Assembly (NCBI GenBank): GCA_027013815.1
Contig: JALWFY010000091.1
Location: 1 to 42,563 of the forward strand
Direction: 5' to 3'
Length of the DNA stretch: 42,563 nucleotides
Source: Desulfohalobiaceae bacterium
GTDB lineage: Bacteria; Desulfobacterota; Desulfovibrionia; Desulfovibrionales; Desulfothermaceae
Of this stretch, positions 16,601 through 25,170 are shown one piece after another (position 1 is the first letter of the stretch; each line of letters begins with the position of its first letter). The translations under genes and the position numbers were made by a program. Below the pieces are notes generated by a model. It had not been told where the DNA came from, searched no databases, and saw only the letters and a list, made by a program, of their open reading frames with translations.

Positions 16601-16716
16601 CTGCAGCTGGTTTTGGATTAATGGTTGGTACTGTAATGACAATGGTGATTACACCTGTAACCTACTCACTCTTAGATGATCTGGGACAATTTTTTAAAAA
16701 GAAAATATTAAAGTAA
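13609..16716 (+). CDS. RND-family efflux pump, inner-membrane subunit
   Basis: I start at ATG 13609 (MKPHEFALKHPWAVLVVSLL), which overlaps the adaptor stop and has GTGGAGG upstream; the frame is open to 13567 inside the adaptor gene. The 1035 residues carry the RND plan: TM1, large periplasmic loop (EYFPDTHRPQVAVITVEPGA), TM2-6 from about 340, second loop, TM8-12. The TM4 proton-relay segment reads GMVVDATVVVVENINRYK; the AcrB Asp-Asp pair is Asp-Ala here. The C-terminal repeat GIVINNSIFLIDFIKQARSK is typical. Together with the two preceding genes it forms a tripartite exporter; the substrate is unknown. It converges with the glycosyltransferase gene. Confidence 0.92.
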   Translation: MKPHEFALKHPWAVLVVSLLITIMGLRAFFTMPTEYFPDTHRPQVAVITVEPGASSEDISHRITQVIEKELYSIDKVRKITSSSRDEVSAISVEFEYTKPIAQAVVDVTNAISRIRAELPADILEPRIYKITDATRPVLTLALSPKKGANIDLTHIRLLAENQIQDFLLNIPGVSDIDIFGGHEPEISINLDKDKLDGYNLTYLDVLSAIKKQNITTPAGPIYTKEQEILLKTQGEFRTINDLKNLVIAKKNGADILLKDVASVKFSHKDLYSLYHGNFHPAIAINILRPDKGSVIYAIKNVKKLLPEMRKKWPQIKFEITDDQEPLIDRNTSGMRSSLYMAIILTVIIIFLFLADVRASAIALVSIPLSFLFGVTLLSLTKYTINIVTLSGLIIATGMVVDATVVVVENINRYKRDYKGDDITLIKDAVSEILLSIIAGMLTTVVMIIPIMFAGGYVEKVLRQFTLVLALSLVGSLLAAVFVVPPLALKFSPNKDKGKNILEKSVGWFGRLIDKIADGYVALLKICLRHRLITMVLVIICFIASIKITLPIIGRELMPPMDTGIMKIFFEIPPRARISQMEKTLNQVEEVIKSEKGVISVSSVVGSEPGEISFGAGGQTKQQAIITVNLITRDKRKKTIWEIEDDIRAKLAKIPGIRTYQVYEFGATPMATSRAPIDLVIYGNSPKRLFAIANKIQKRMYGVKGLYDFHKSWWLDKPEFRVLVNQRMAKYYGITPEDVASQLNVQVGGVIPGKFRLKDFLDVPIRVSLKDSSIKDKNDLLNLTIYTPKGKIPLKALAQVKLKDVQTVITRENLQNTIDLTGYNRIYRLTQVMDQMGKRLKGLRLPEGYGIKLSGTVADMKDSMPRVMKAVFLGFVLLIVLLTGTFESFALPLPILIAIPLAIIGSLWGLLIYQKPMCMPAMMGILLLAGIVINNSIFLIDFIKQARSKGMERNEALINSVRLRLRPVLMTTISTFVGMLPIIYETAIGLERMSPLGTAAGFGLMVGTVMTMVITPVTYSLLDDLGQFFKKKILK

Positions 16717-16741
16717 GGGCTGTTAGGGACTAAAAAGGATA

Positions 16742-18253
16742 TCACCATCCCCTAAATCCCTCTCCCTTATAAAGGCTGTAGTGTCTAAAAGCATATCTTC
16801 CAAGACTTACCTTTATATCCCTTAGTTTTACTATATCCTTAAAATAGGGTCTAAGGGGGCCTATGTTGGTCTTTGTCTTTAAGACAATCAAGCTATTTTT
16901 ACCTATTGCATCCGTGCCAGGTCCCCCCCATATCTCATATTGATCTTTAATCCTGTGTTTTGAGCAATCCCACTTGTATATAAAGGGATGTTCAGGTAGA
17001 TAAAAGGCAAGCTCAGATATAGTATCCCTCCTCTCACTCAACAAAAACAGACCCTTTTCTCTCTTTTTCATCGGTCCATACACCTTATCAACCAAGGCAG
17101 CCAGTTCCTTCCACCCCTTTGCCCTTTTTGTTGGGTCTATTTTTGTCCCACTAATGTAACCTATTGAAAATATAAATGGGGACATATAGGTCAAACAAAC
17201 AAATAAATATGCTGTTAAAACACAAATGTCTAACCACTTATAAATCTTTTTCCCATGTAATGAATATTTAAATAACCATGCAATGGAAAATATAATGGCA
17301 GGGGGATAAAAAATAGCAGGCCAATTTGGATTTATCCGCTGTTTAAGGCTGGCAATTAAAAACAAGATCAGGGGGATACCGCCAAATATAAAGAAAAATC
17401 TAAATGGTCTGTCCATTTGTTTAAATCTTAAAATACCCATCTTGAGTCCAAGGTATATAATAGTTCCAAATACTGGGGTCATGAGAAATAGTTGTGATCC
17501 AATGTATTCCAAAAACGTCCTAATACCTTTTAATATAGATGGATTGGAAGAAATATGATGGGCAGTTTCTTGAAATGTGACCCACCCATGTCTAAAATTC
17601 CAATACATGGGCAGGGAAAGGAAAAGGATAGAGATTATTACAAATAAAAAAAATCCCTTTGACAATATAAGGGACCTAAGCTCTCTATCCTGTAGTAAAA
17701 ATACAGGTACTAAACAAAAATATACCAACATCATCTGTTTGCTGAGTATCCCTAGGCCCATGGCAAGCCCAAGAAATATAAAATACAAGACCCTATTTCT
17801 CTCATCTGTTGTTGAGACTGTTTTCCACAAAAAGATCAAGCTCAATACCCCAAAGAAAATCAGTGGCGGATCAATGGTCATAATCAAGGAAAGGGCACAA
17901 TTTGCAGGGGTAAGTAGAGACAAAATCGCTGACCAGAAGGCTACTTGTTCATTGAATATTATCTTTGCCAAGATATATACAAGCCCTACACTACCTGTAC
18001 CAAGGAGCACGGCAAAGAACCTTACACCTAATTCATTTATCCCAAATATATGAGTGGAGATATAGTTTAACCAGGCAACCATTGGGGGTTTGCTATAATA
18101 GCCAATATCTAAGTGTCTTGACCAATCCCAGTAATATGCCTCGTCTGGGACCAACTGCAAGGGTGCAAGATGAATGTATGCTAGTCTAAAAATAAAAACC
18201 AAAAACAAAAAGAACCATATATTATTAAAAGGAAACTTCAGGGAGCCCTTCAC
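16742..18253 (-). CDS. ArnT/PMT-type membrane glycosyltransferase (GT83-like)
   Basis: This 503-residue multispanning protein has the catalytic-type first loop of polyprenyl-phosphate-sugar transferases: LVPDEAYYWDWSRHLDIGYY with Asp37-Glu38, then SKPPMVAWL. About eleven hydrophobic helices follow, with a soluble C-terminal region from about 365. Such enzymes transfer a sugar from undecaprenyl phosphate to lipid A or another periplasmic acceptor. The GTG start at 18253 overlaps the stop of the small LAB_N gene (GTGA). Two upstream genes supply a GT2 enzyme and a LAB_N membrane protein, the usual companions. The acceptor cannot be told from sequence. Confidence 0.85.
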   Translation of the reverse strand: MKGSLKFPFNNIWFFLFLVFIFRLAYIHLAPLQLVPDEAYYWDWSRHLDIGYYSKPPMVAWLNYISTHIFGINELGVRFFAVLLGTGSVGLVYILAKIIFNEQVAFWSAILSLLTPANCALSLIMTIDPPLIFFGVLSLIFLWKTVSTTDERNRVLYFIFLGLAMGLGILSKQMMLVYFCLVPVFLLQDRELRSLILSKGFFLFVIISILFLSLPMYWNFRHGWVTFQETAHHISSNPSILKGIRTFLEYIGSQLFLMTPVFGTIIYLGLKMGILRFKQMDRPFRFFFIFGGIPLILFLIASLKQRINPNWPAIFYPPAIIFSIAWLFKYSLHGKKIYKWLDICVLTAYLFVCLTYMSPFIFSIGYISGTKIDPTKRAKGWKELAALVDKVYGPMKKREKGLFLLSERRDTISELAFYLPEHPFIYKWDCSKHRIKDQYEIWGGPGTDAIGKNSLIVLKTKTNIGPLRPYFKDIVKLRDIKVSLGRYAFRHYSLYKGEGFRGW

Positions 18254-18528
18254 TTAACTCCCTCCATTTTCTTTTTTCTATAAATTAAATATAAGTTCCT
18301 TGAATAAATAAAAATACCTGTACCCTGCCCCAAGACAAATACAGGGTCACGTCTCCACAAGGCATACATAAAGAGCAAGATCCCCCCAAATAGGCTCAAA
18401 AACCAAAAACTCACTGGAACAACACTTTCCTTTGCCCTTTCACTGGCTATCCATTGGACTATAAACCTTGATGCAAAAATGGCCTGGGCAAAAAAACCAA
18501 TACCCAACCATATCTTATCCATTACCAT
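18250..18528 (-). CDS. LAB_N-domain small membrane protein (lipid-A-disaccharide synthase N-terminal-like)
   Basis: The 92 residues have three hydrophobic segments and the LAB_N signature SRFIVQWIASERAKESVVP followed by SFWFLSLFGGILLFMYALWR and GQGTGIFIYSRNLYLIYR. This family occurs as the N-terminus of some LpxB proteins or, as here, as a stand-alone protein beside GT2 and ArnT-like genes. ATG 18528 has AAAGGAG six bases upstream and lies inside the end of the GT2 gene. Its role may be in handling the lipid-linked sugar, but the exact activity is not known to me. Confidence 0.85.
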   Translation of the reverse strand: MVMDKIWLGIGFFAQAIFASRFIVQWIASERAKESVVPVSFWFLSLFGGILLFMYALWRRDPVFVLGQGTGIFIYSRNLYLIYRKKKMEGVK

Positions 18529-19270
18529 TTGAAGCTCCTTTAGGATATAGAGTGGATTCCTTTATCTTATAGAAAAATATCCTTTTTTTAAACCACCACA
18601 CCCCAAATAAGTCCAATATCCCAACCCATAACCTATTAGAAATATTATATTTGCTCACTCCCCTCTCCCTTGGCCTGTGATTTACAGGTATCTCTGTCCA
18701 TGAAAAACCCTGATAATGAATTAAGGTAGGCAAGAACCTATGCATACCCTTAAAAGGAGGAAGGTTCTCTACACAAGTCCTTTTAAAGGCCCTGGTGGAG
18801 CACCCAACGTCCCTCACTGTCTTTCCAGTAATTAAATTTCTAACAAAATTTCCTATTTTTGAAGAAATCTTTCTTATAATAGAATCCTGTCTCTTTTTTC
18901 TATAGCCATTTACCATATCTACGTTCATTTCATTCATTGTCTGTAACAACCTTGGGAAGTCCTGGGGGTCATTCTGTCCATCTCCATCAATGGTTATAAA
19001 TATATCCCCTCTGGCCAGTTTAAAACCTGCAAAAAGTGCTGCAGACTGGCCACAATTTTCTTCAAAGGATATGTAATGATGATTTTTATCTTTTTTACTT
19101 ATTTCTTTTAAAATACTGAGGCTCGAATCAGTAGAGCCGTCATCTATCCATACACATTCCCACGGGTGGTCTATATGTTCCATGGCCTTGTTTATTTCAT
19201 TATATAGCCTCCTGATATTATCCTGCTCGTCTTTAATGGGTATTAATATGGAATAAACTGGATTCTCCAT
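18515..19270 (-). CDS. GT2-family glycosyltransferase (DPM1/GtrB-like, undecaprenyl-phosphate sugar synthase)
   Basis: The 251-residue GT-A enzyme shows YSILIPIKDEQDNI, WIDDGSTDSS (about 41-50), the central DGDGQNDPQDF with the metal-binding DGD, then NGYRKKRQDS and HRPRERGVSKYN. These are the family hallmarks. It lacks the C-terminal pair of membrane helices present in GtrB, resembling the soluble DPM1 type. It probably loads a sugar onto undecaprenyl phosphate for the ArnT-like transferase two genes downstream. It starts 16 bp after the RNase R stop, suggesting co-transcription. Confidence 0.88.
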   Translation of the reverse strand: MENPVYSILIPIKDEQDNIRRLYNEINKAMEHIDHPWECVWIDDGSTDSSLSILKEISKKDKNHHYISFEENCGQSAALFAGFKLARGDIFITIDGDGQNDPQDFPRLLQTMNEMNVDMVNGYRKKRQDSIIRKISSKIGNFVRNLITGKTVRDVGCSTRAFKRTCVENLPPFKGMHRFLPTLIHYQGFSWTEIPVNHRPRERGVSKYNISNRLWVGILDLFGVWWFKKRIFFYKIKESTLYPKGASNGNG

Positions 19271-19286
19271 ACCTTATGTCCTCCGA

Positions 19287-21443
19287 TTAATTGTTTTTTT
19301 CAACATCCACTAGTTCAAAATCTATTTCTTGTCTATCAAGGTTTACATTTACAAGTTTCACCTGCACCTTATTTCCTATTTGAAATATTCGTCCATGTCT
19401 TTTCCCAATTAATCTCTGATACACATGGTCAAAGAGATAATAGTCATCTATTATAGTAGATAGACGCACTAATCCCTCAGCCATTACCTCTTTTATTTCC
19501 ACCCAAAACCCAAAATCCGTAACAGATGAGATAATACCTGTAAACACTTCCCCTACCCTATTTTGCATAGTCAAAACAGTAAGTCTTTTAAGTATTTCTC
19601 TCTCACAGGCTAAGGCCACCCTTTCCCTACTACTTAAGTGTTCTCCAAGTTTTTTCATCCTTTTTTCTTTTAAAGGATTATACCTATCAAGACCAAGATA
19701 GTCCTTTAAAATGCGATGTACTATTATGTCAGCATATCTCCTAATTGGAGATGTGAAATGACAGTAACAATCTGAGGAAAGTCCAAAATGTCCTTTATTT
19801 TTGGGAGAATATACCGCCTGCATCATTGATCTCAACAAAAGTCTGTTCACCAAAAATTCATATTCCTTGCCCTTAACCTGATCAAGTAAGACCTGTATTG
19901 CCCTACTATCTATATCCTCAGGCAATTTGTCTGCAATCTCTGTTGTCTTTAAGATAGTAAAAAGGGAGTCTATTTTATCTTGGTCTGGCTCTGGATGCAC
20001 CCTGTACATACAAGGAAGGTCTAATTGAGTCAAAAAATTCGCCACTGCCTCATTGGCAGCTATCATAAATTCTTCTATAATCTGATGGGCAAAATATCTA
20101 AATCTGGGCTTGATCTGCATATTTTTTAACTCTTTTTCCTCAAGGTCTTGAAAAATAACTTCAGGCTCTGGGATATCAAAATCTATTGCCCCCCTTGCCT
20201 CTCTCTTTGTGTATAAGAGCTTCGCGAGTTCCTTTGCACAGTTCAACATTGAGACAATATCATCCCCTAGTTTTTCTTGCTCCCCTTTGTGATTATTAAT
20301 AATTGCCCTCTCCACCTGAGAATAGGTAAGACGCATTTTGCTTTTTATAACTGCTCCATATAACTTGGCCCCCCTCATCTCACCATGATTATTAAAGTCC
20401 ATTTCTACAACTACTGCTAACCTATCTTTACCTGGATTTAAGCTACATAGATCATTTGAAAGCCTTGGGGGAAACATGGGCTCAACTGATGTGGGGAAAT
20501 AATATGAGTTTCCCCTATCTCGTGCCTCTTTATCCAAGGCTGAACCAACCTTTACATAGTGTGTTACATCTGCAATTGCAACAAACAATTTATATCCTGA
20601 ACCAGTACGGACCACATAAATGGCATCGTCAAAATCCCTGGCATTTTTTCCATCAATGGTCACAAAATCAAGGTCCCTCAAATCTCTTCTACTACTTAGC
20701 TCATGGGATCCTATCTTATCTGAGACCATTTTTGCTTCTTCTAAGACCTCCTTTGGAAACTCTCTTGGGATGGAATGAAATATCTTTACAATCTCTTCCT
20801 GGACCTTTATCTCATCTAGTTTGCCTAGTATCCTTACACCCTTTGCAAAAAATACATTCTTTTCATAAAATTCTGTGGGCCTTATAATAGCTACTTGTCC
20901 CTGTGACAGTTCATCAAATCTATCTAATTCTGTAAAATCCACTATAAAATCAAAGGGAAGCTTGGTGTCTGCTGGCCTTGCCATATATACGGTCTTTGTT
21001 AATTTTCTTGAGATCAAAACTGGTATTTCTTCAACATTTTTCTTAACTACCTTGACCACCCTTCCTTCAGGGCTTTTTCCCCTTTGATATGGGAGCAAGG
21101 CCACTACTACTGCATCTTTATGCCATGCATCTTTTAGATTGTCCTTGGATATATATATGTCTTTTCGCCTCTTATCATCTGGGATTAAGAAACCAAATCC
21201 TTCTGGATGTAATTCAATAGTCCCTTTTATAAGTTCCATCCTCTTGACAAGTCCATATGCCCTCTTATGTCTAAATGAAATTATCTTTCCATCTTGTTCC
21301 AATCCCTCCAATATTCCTTGGATCTTCCTTTTTTCTTTTCTTGATGGAGAAAACCTCTTATATATATCCTTCAATGTAAGGGGATGAGGTAGATCATAAA
21401 ATAATTTGAGTAAGGCCTTTGAGTTTATCTTTTTTCTTGCCAT
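19287..21443 (-). CDS. rnr: Ribonuclease R
   Basis: The 718-residue protein has an N-terminal winged-helix region (LTLKDIYKRFSPSRKEKRKI), cold-shock domains (KGTIELHPEGFGFLIPDD, DIYISKDNL), and the RNB catalytic core. The core carries the aspartates in DLRDLDFVTIDGKNARDFDD and the motif SYYFPTSVEPMFPPRLSNDL. A C-terminal S1 domain (VFTGIISSVTDFGFWVEIKE) precedes a short end. It is a 3'-5' processive exoribonuclease that degrades structured RNA. It lacks the long Lys-rich tail of the enterobacterial enzyme. It is the first gene of a minus-strand set with the glycosyltransferases. Confidence 0.95.
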   Translation of the reverse strand: MARKKINSKALLKLFYDLPHPLTLKDIYKRFSPSRKEKRKIQGILEGLEQDGKIISFRHKRAYGLVKRMELIKGTIELHPEGFGFLIPDDKRRKDIYISKDNLKDAWHKDAVVVALLPYQRGKSPEGRVVKVVKKNVEEIPVLISRKLTKTVYMARPADTKLPFDFIVDFTELDRFDELSQGQVAIIRPTEFYEKNVFFAKGVRILGKLDEIKVQEEIVKIFHSIPREFPKEVLEEAKMVSDKIGSHELSSRRDLRDLDFVTIDGKNARDFDDAIYVVRTGSGYKLFVAIADVTHYVKVGSALDKEARDRGNSYYFPTSVEPMFPPRLSNDLCSLNPGKDRLAVVVEMDFNNHGEMRGAKLYGAVIKSKMRLTYSQVERAIINNHKGEQEKLGDDIVSMLNCAKELAKLLYTKREARGAIDFDIPEPEVIFQDLEEKELKNMQIKPRFRYFAHQIIEEFMIAANEAVANFLTQLDLPCMYRVHPEPDQDKIDSLFTILKTTEIADKLPEDIDSRAIQVLLDQVKGKEYEFLVNRLLLRSMMQAVYSPKNKGHFGLSSDCYCHFTSPIRRYADIIVHRILKDYLGLDRYNPLKEKRMKKLGEHLSSRERVALACEREILKRLTVLTMQNRVGEVFTGIISSVTDFGFWVEIKEVMAEGLVRLSTIIDDYYLFDHVYQRLIGKRHGRIFQIGNKVQVKLVNVNLDRQEIDFELVDVEKNN

Positions 21444-21534
21444 AATTTATTTCTTTCCTTTTAAAAATATTTGTTAAGTTATATAAATATCATGCCAAAG
21501 CCATGAGCCGAGTATCCTGTTTTTCCTTTTCCTC

Positions 21535-21563
21535 TTGACAATAGACGATTTTCGTGTCTAACT
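21535..21563 (+). promoter_or_regulatory. Possible promoter of the qrc operon
   Basis: TTGACA (21535-21540) is followed after 16-17 bp by TCTAACT (21557-21563). The spacer carries the inverted repeat TAGAC/GTCTA (21542-21546 and 21556-21560). The transcript would start about 60 bp before the cytochrome gene. The -10 is poor. Confidence 0.3.
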
Positions 21564-21629
21564 GGCAGAAATCTATCATAATATATTTAATGGTATTTAA
21601 CGTTATTTTAGAAAAGCTGGAGGTTTACG

Positions 21630-22166
21630 GTGAATAAAAAAAAGAAATCTACAGCCACTCCTTTTTTACTGGGATTCATATCTGCCCTGATTTTAGGTTG
21701 GTGGATATTCCCAAACATCATCTTTTCTAAACAAGAACAACCCTTTAATTTTAGTCACAAGGCCCATTTAGAGCAACTTGGAGATTGCAGCGCATGTCAT
21801 TTTTACAGGGACGATGGCTCATTTAGCGGCATCCCATCCCTTGAGTCTTGTACTATGTGTCATTCTGAGGCCATAACAGGGACCCCAGATGAAAAGATCT
21901 TCGTGGATGAATATGTGAAGAAAAATAGACAAGTTCCATGGAAGATCTACCAAAAACAACCAGATAATGTTTACTTTTCTCACATAGCCCATAAAAAATA
22001 TGAATGCAAGACCTGTCATCCTGACATAGGACATTCCCAGACCATGCCTGTTTATCTAGTAGATAAAATAACAGGATACACAAATTATACTATGAAAATG
22101 TATAAATGTGAAAGGTGTCATGCAAAAAACCACGTGTCAAATGCATGTTATATATGTCATAAGTAA
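21630..22166 (+). CDS. qrcA: Membrane-anchored multihaem cytochrome c (QrcA-like)
   Basis: The 178-residue protein starts at GTG 21630 with GGAGG 8 bases upstream. A basic N-terminus and one hydrophobic helix (about 10-30, LLGFISALILGWWIF) anchor it to the membrane, facing the periplasm. Five CXXCH haem sites are visible: CSACH, CTMCH, CKTCH, CERCH and CYICH, with extra histidines (FNFSHKAH, VYFSHIAHKK) as distal ligands. In the Qrc complex this subunit takes electrons from the periplasmic type I cytochrome c3 pool. The QrcA of Desulfovibrio is described with six haems, so the count of five deserves a check. First of a four-gene operon. Confidence 0.88.
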   Translation: MNKKKKSTATPFLLGFISALILGWWIFPNIIFSKQEQPFNFSHKAHLEQLGDCSACHFYRDDGSFSGIPSLESCTMCHSEAITGTPDEKIFVDEYVKKNRQVPWKIYQKQPDNVYFSHIAHKKYECKTCHPDIGHSQTMPVYLVDKITGYTNYTMKMYKCERCHAKNHVSNACYICHK

Positions 22167-22294
22167 TATTTTAAATCAATCCATATAATAATGTTTTTTA
22201 TAAAAATTATAGAGTGTTCGAAAAAATCTTTAAATCAAGGATAAGAAAATATACTCTTTAACCCCAGGAAAACTCAGGACAAGGAGCACATGTT

Positions 22295-24352
22295 ATGGCA
22301 TTTGATAGAAGAGGATTTTTAAAATTCGCCATTGGCGGTGCTATTGGATCTTTATTTACACCAATTCCCTGGAAACTGGCTGATGACATATCCATATGGA
22401 CACAAAATTGGCCATGGATACCTAGAATTCCAAGGGGAGAGATGAGCCAAAAAAGGTCTATTCTCAAACTTGGGGCCACCCCTTATGGAATTTGGGTACA
22501 CCTTGTAAATAAAAGACCTATCACTGTGTCTGGAGACAAAAATCATCCCCAATCTTTGGGAGGCATAGACCCTGTAGGGGCGTCCTGTGTGCCCCTTTTA
22601 TACTCTCCCATGCGCATAAATGGTCCAATGAAAAAGGATTCCAATGGGAAATTTAAACCAATATCATGGAATGAGGCAGAAAAAATATTAAGTGATAAAA
22701 TAAAAAAATTGGGTAACAAGAAAAATAAAATAGCCTTTATTAGTGGAGACGAGACCTCATCAGCAAATGAAGTGTTTTCCAGTTTTCTGTCTCAATTAAA
22801 TTCTCAACTATATTTCTATGAACCCTCAGATAGGGTAAAATATTTCAAGGGCTGGTATACCATCTTAAATGGTGATGGTGAGGTGGGTTTTGATTTAGAG
22901 AATGCAGATTATGTGCTTGCCCTTGGATGTAATTTCTTAGATTCCTGGGGAAGTTATGTAAGAAATCAAAAAATATTTGGCACCAAGGGATTTGATCTAC
23001 AATATGTAGGACCATACAAGGATAATACCTCTGTGGTAGCTCAAAAAACTATATTTGTCTCAGAAAAAGACCTCTATAAATTTGCCCTAGGTGTTGCATA
23101 TTATTTAATCTCCTGGTCTCCTACCCTCCCAGGGGTTTATGGCATAGGGGATTTTATAAAAGCATTAAATAAATACTTTCAACCTGATAAAGTTGCAAAG
23201 GATATAGGATGCAGTCCCCAGGATATAAAGGAAGTTGCCAAAGGACTTTTAAATGCAAAATCCCCATTAGTATTGGCTGGGTCTAACACCCCAGGAGGGG
23301 GGCCTATAAAAAATATTGTAAGTGCACTAATATTAAATATCTTATTAAACAGGGTAAATAAAAAGGGAGGAATCAAATGTATACCCTATCCTCCCAAGGT
23401 CATTTCCTCTTCAATGGAACACAAAAATATACTAAAAAATGATCTAATAGTCTCTCTTAAAAAAGAGGACCTCAAAAATACAGAGATTATATTTTTCTAT
23501 GAATCAAATCCCATATATTCTCTACCACGAGATATTAGGGATGAACTTTTGAAACCTGATTTTAAGGTCTCTTTTTCTCAATTCATGGACGAAACTGCCA
23601 AGGAATGTGACCTGCTCGTGCCTGCGCCTTATTTTTTGGAAAGGATGGATGACTGTTTTACTCCTTTTGGATCTTCAAAGGCAAATTATTCAGTGTGTGA
23701 CAAGATAGTCTCTCCTGTAGTTGACTCAAAAAATCCCTGTGAATTTATTTTAAAAATCGCAAAAAAGATGAAGTTGAATATACCTGTAAATTCATTTAAG
23801 TCCCTAATCGAGACAAAGGCAGAATACTTAGGGGAAACACTGGACAAACTTTTAAATGGAAACATATGGTCTGATCCCACTACTACAACCCCGTACGCAC
23901 TCAGGATATGGAGCAACGAGATCAAACAGATGTTTAGTGAACCTAAAGAAACACTTTCAACAACTGCATTAGAACTAGTACCAATAAAAATGGCCAAGAC
24001 TGGTACGTGTAGGACAGGATTATTGCCATTTTCCTTAGACGTAATTTATGAAGATGAACTGCCAAAACATGGAGTTTATGTATATATAAACCCTAAAACT
24101 GCCCTAGACTTTCACCTACAACACAGAGATATTGTCAAAATAACTTCTAAGACAGGAACTATTAAAGGCATAGTTTATATATCCAATGAGATAAAACCAA
24201 GGGCCATAGGTATCTTATCAGGACTTGGTCGAAAGTTAGATAATGAATTTAATAAAAATATAGGAGTAAATATAATAGACCTATTTGAAACAAAGAAAGA
24301 AACAGGGACTAACTCATATATGTGGTCTCCCACATTAATAGAAATAGGTTAA
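22295..24352 (+). CDS. qrcB: Molybdopterin-oxidoreductase-family subunit (QrcB-like)
   Basis: Of 685 residues, the N-terminus has a twin-arginine-type signal (FDRRGFLKFAIGGAIGSL), indicating folded export. The body follows the molybdopterin oxidoreductase fold: SGDKNHPQSLGGIDPVGASC, GPMKKDSNGKFKPISWNEAE, LVLAGSNTPGGG, and a C-terminal dinucleotide-binding-like domain (HGVYVYINPKTALDFHL). The usual N-terminal Cys cluster for an Fe-S centre is absent, as in QrcB, which is a structural non-catalytic member. GGAG 8 bases before ATG 22295. The gene lies between the cytochrome and the Fe-S subunit exactly as in known qrcABCD operons. Confidence 0.88.
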   Translation: MAFDRRGFLKFAIGGAIGSLFTPIPWKLADDISIWTQNWPWIPRIPRGEMSQKRSILKLGATPYGIWVHLVNKRPITVSGDKNHPQSLGGIDPVGASCVPLLYSPMRINGPMKKDSNGKFKPISWNEAEKILSDKIKKLGNKKNKIAFISGDETSSANEVFSSFLSQLNSQLYFYEPSDRVKYFKGWYTILNGDGEVGFDLENADYVLALGCNFLDSWGSYVRNQKIFGTKGFDLQYVGPYKDNTSVVAQKTIFVSEKDLYKFALGVAYYLISWSPTLPGVYGIGDFIKALNKYFQPDKVAKDIGCSPQDIKEVAKGLLNAKSPLVLAGSNTPGGGPIKNIVSALILNILLNRVNKKGGIKCIPYPPKVISSSMEHKNILKNDLIVSLKKEDLKNTEIIFFYESNPIYSLPRDIRDELLKPDFKVSFSQFMDETAKECDLLVPAPYFLERMDDCFTPFGSSKANYSVCDKIVSPVVDSKNPCEFILKIAKKMKLNIPVNSFKSLIETKAEYLGETLDKLLNGNIWSDPTTTTPYALRIWSNEIKQMFSEPKETLSTTALELVPIKMAKTGTCRTGLLPFSLDVIYEDELPKHGVYVYINPKTALDFHLQHRDIVKITSKTGTIKGIVYISNEIKPRAIGILSGLGRKLDNEFNKNIGVNIIDLFETKKETGTNSYMWSPTLIEIG

Positions 24353-24383
24353 TAATAAAAAATTCAACTAATGAGGTTTTACT

Positions 24384-25163
24384 ATGTCAGGACTTATGCA
24401 AATCCATCATGAATTTGAAGTAAAGTGGGGAATGGTCATAGACATAGACAAGTGTACTGGTTGCGGTGCATGTGTTATTGCATGTCAGGCAGAGAATAAT
24501 ATTCCACCAGCAACCACACCATTTGATAGGCTCAGGACATTACACTGGTTAATAATTTATAAGCTCTCAAACAATAAAAAAGGAACAGGCTATGATGAGG
24601 CATATCTTCCAAGGCCATGTATGCAATGTGGCAATCCCTCGTGTGCTTCTGTGTGTCCTGTAGTTGCCACTACAAAAGACGAAGAAGGTGGAATAGTATC
24701 CCAAATTTACCCTAGATGTATTGGGTGCAGGTACTGTATGGCTGCGTGTCCATACCATGCAAGGGTCTTTAACTGGTTTGATCCAGTGTGGCCAGATGGC
24801 ATGGAAAAGACATTGACCCCATTTGTATCTACCAGACCTAGGGGTGTAGTTGAAAAATGTACCTTTTGCCATCACAGGTATCAGATGGCAAAGGAAAAGG
24901 CCAGGGCAGAGGGGAAAAATCCCTTAGACCTGGAAGAAGACGCATATCAACCAGCATGCGTAGAGGCATGTCCCACTGGGGCCATTGTGTTTGGAAATTT
25001 AAACAATCCCAAACACAAGGTGGCAAAGCTGGCAAAAAGCAAATATGCCTTTAGGTTATTGGAAAAGCTTGGCACAGAACCACAGGTATATTATTTGAGT
25101 AGACGAGATTGGGTTAGGAGACAAGGAGACAATATCTTAGAACAGCAAAAACAAAAGGGGTAA
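24384..25163 (+). CDS. qrcC: Four-cluster periplasmic ferredoxin subunit (QrcC-like)
   Basis: The 259 residues carry four Cys clusters: CTGCGACVIAC (about 24-34), CMQCGNPSCASVCP (about 79-92), CIGCRYCMAACPYHARVFNW (about 112-131), and CTFC paired with CVEACPTGAIVFG (about 153-200). This is the DmsB/PsrB-type wire that carries electrons from the QrcA haems past QrcB to the quinone site of QrcD. There is no own signal peptide, so it is probably exported with QrcB via the Tat pathway. It is followed by the membrane subunit after 7 bp. Confidence 0.9.
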   Translation: MSGLMQIHHEFEVKWGMVIDIDKCTGCGACVIACQAENNIPPATTPFDRLRTLHWLIIYKLSNNKKGTGYDEAYLPRPCMQCGNPSCASVCPVVATTKDEEGGIVSQIYPRCIGCRYCMAACPYHARVFNWFDPVWPDGMEKTLTPFVSTRPRGVVEKCTFCHHRYQMAKEKARAEGKNPLDLEEDAYQPACVEACPTGAIVFGNLNNPKHKVAKLAKSKYAFRLLEKLGTEPQVYYLSRRDWVRRQGDNILEQQKQKG

Positions 25164-25170
25164 AAATATT

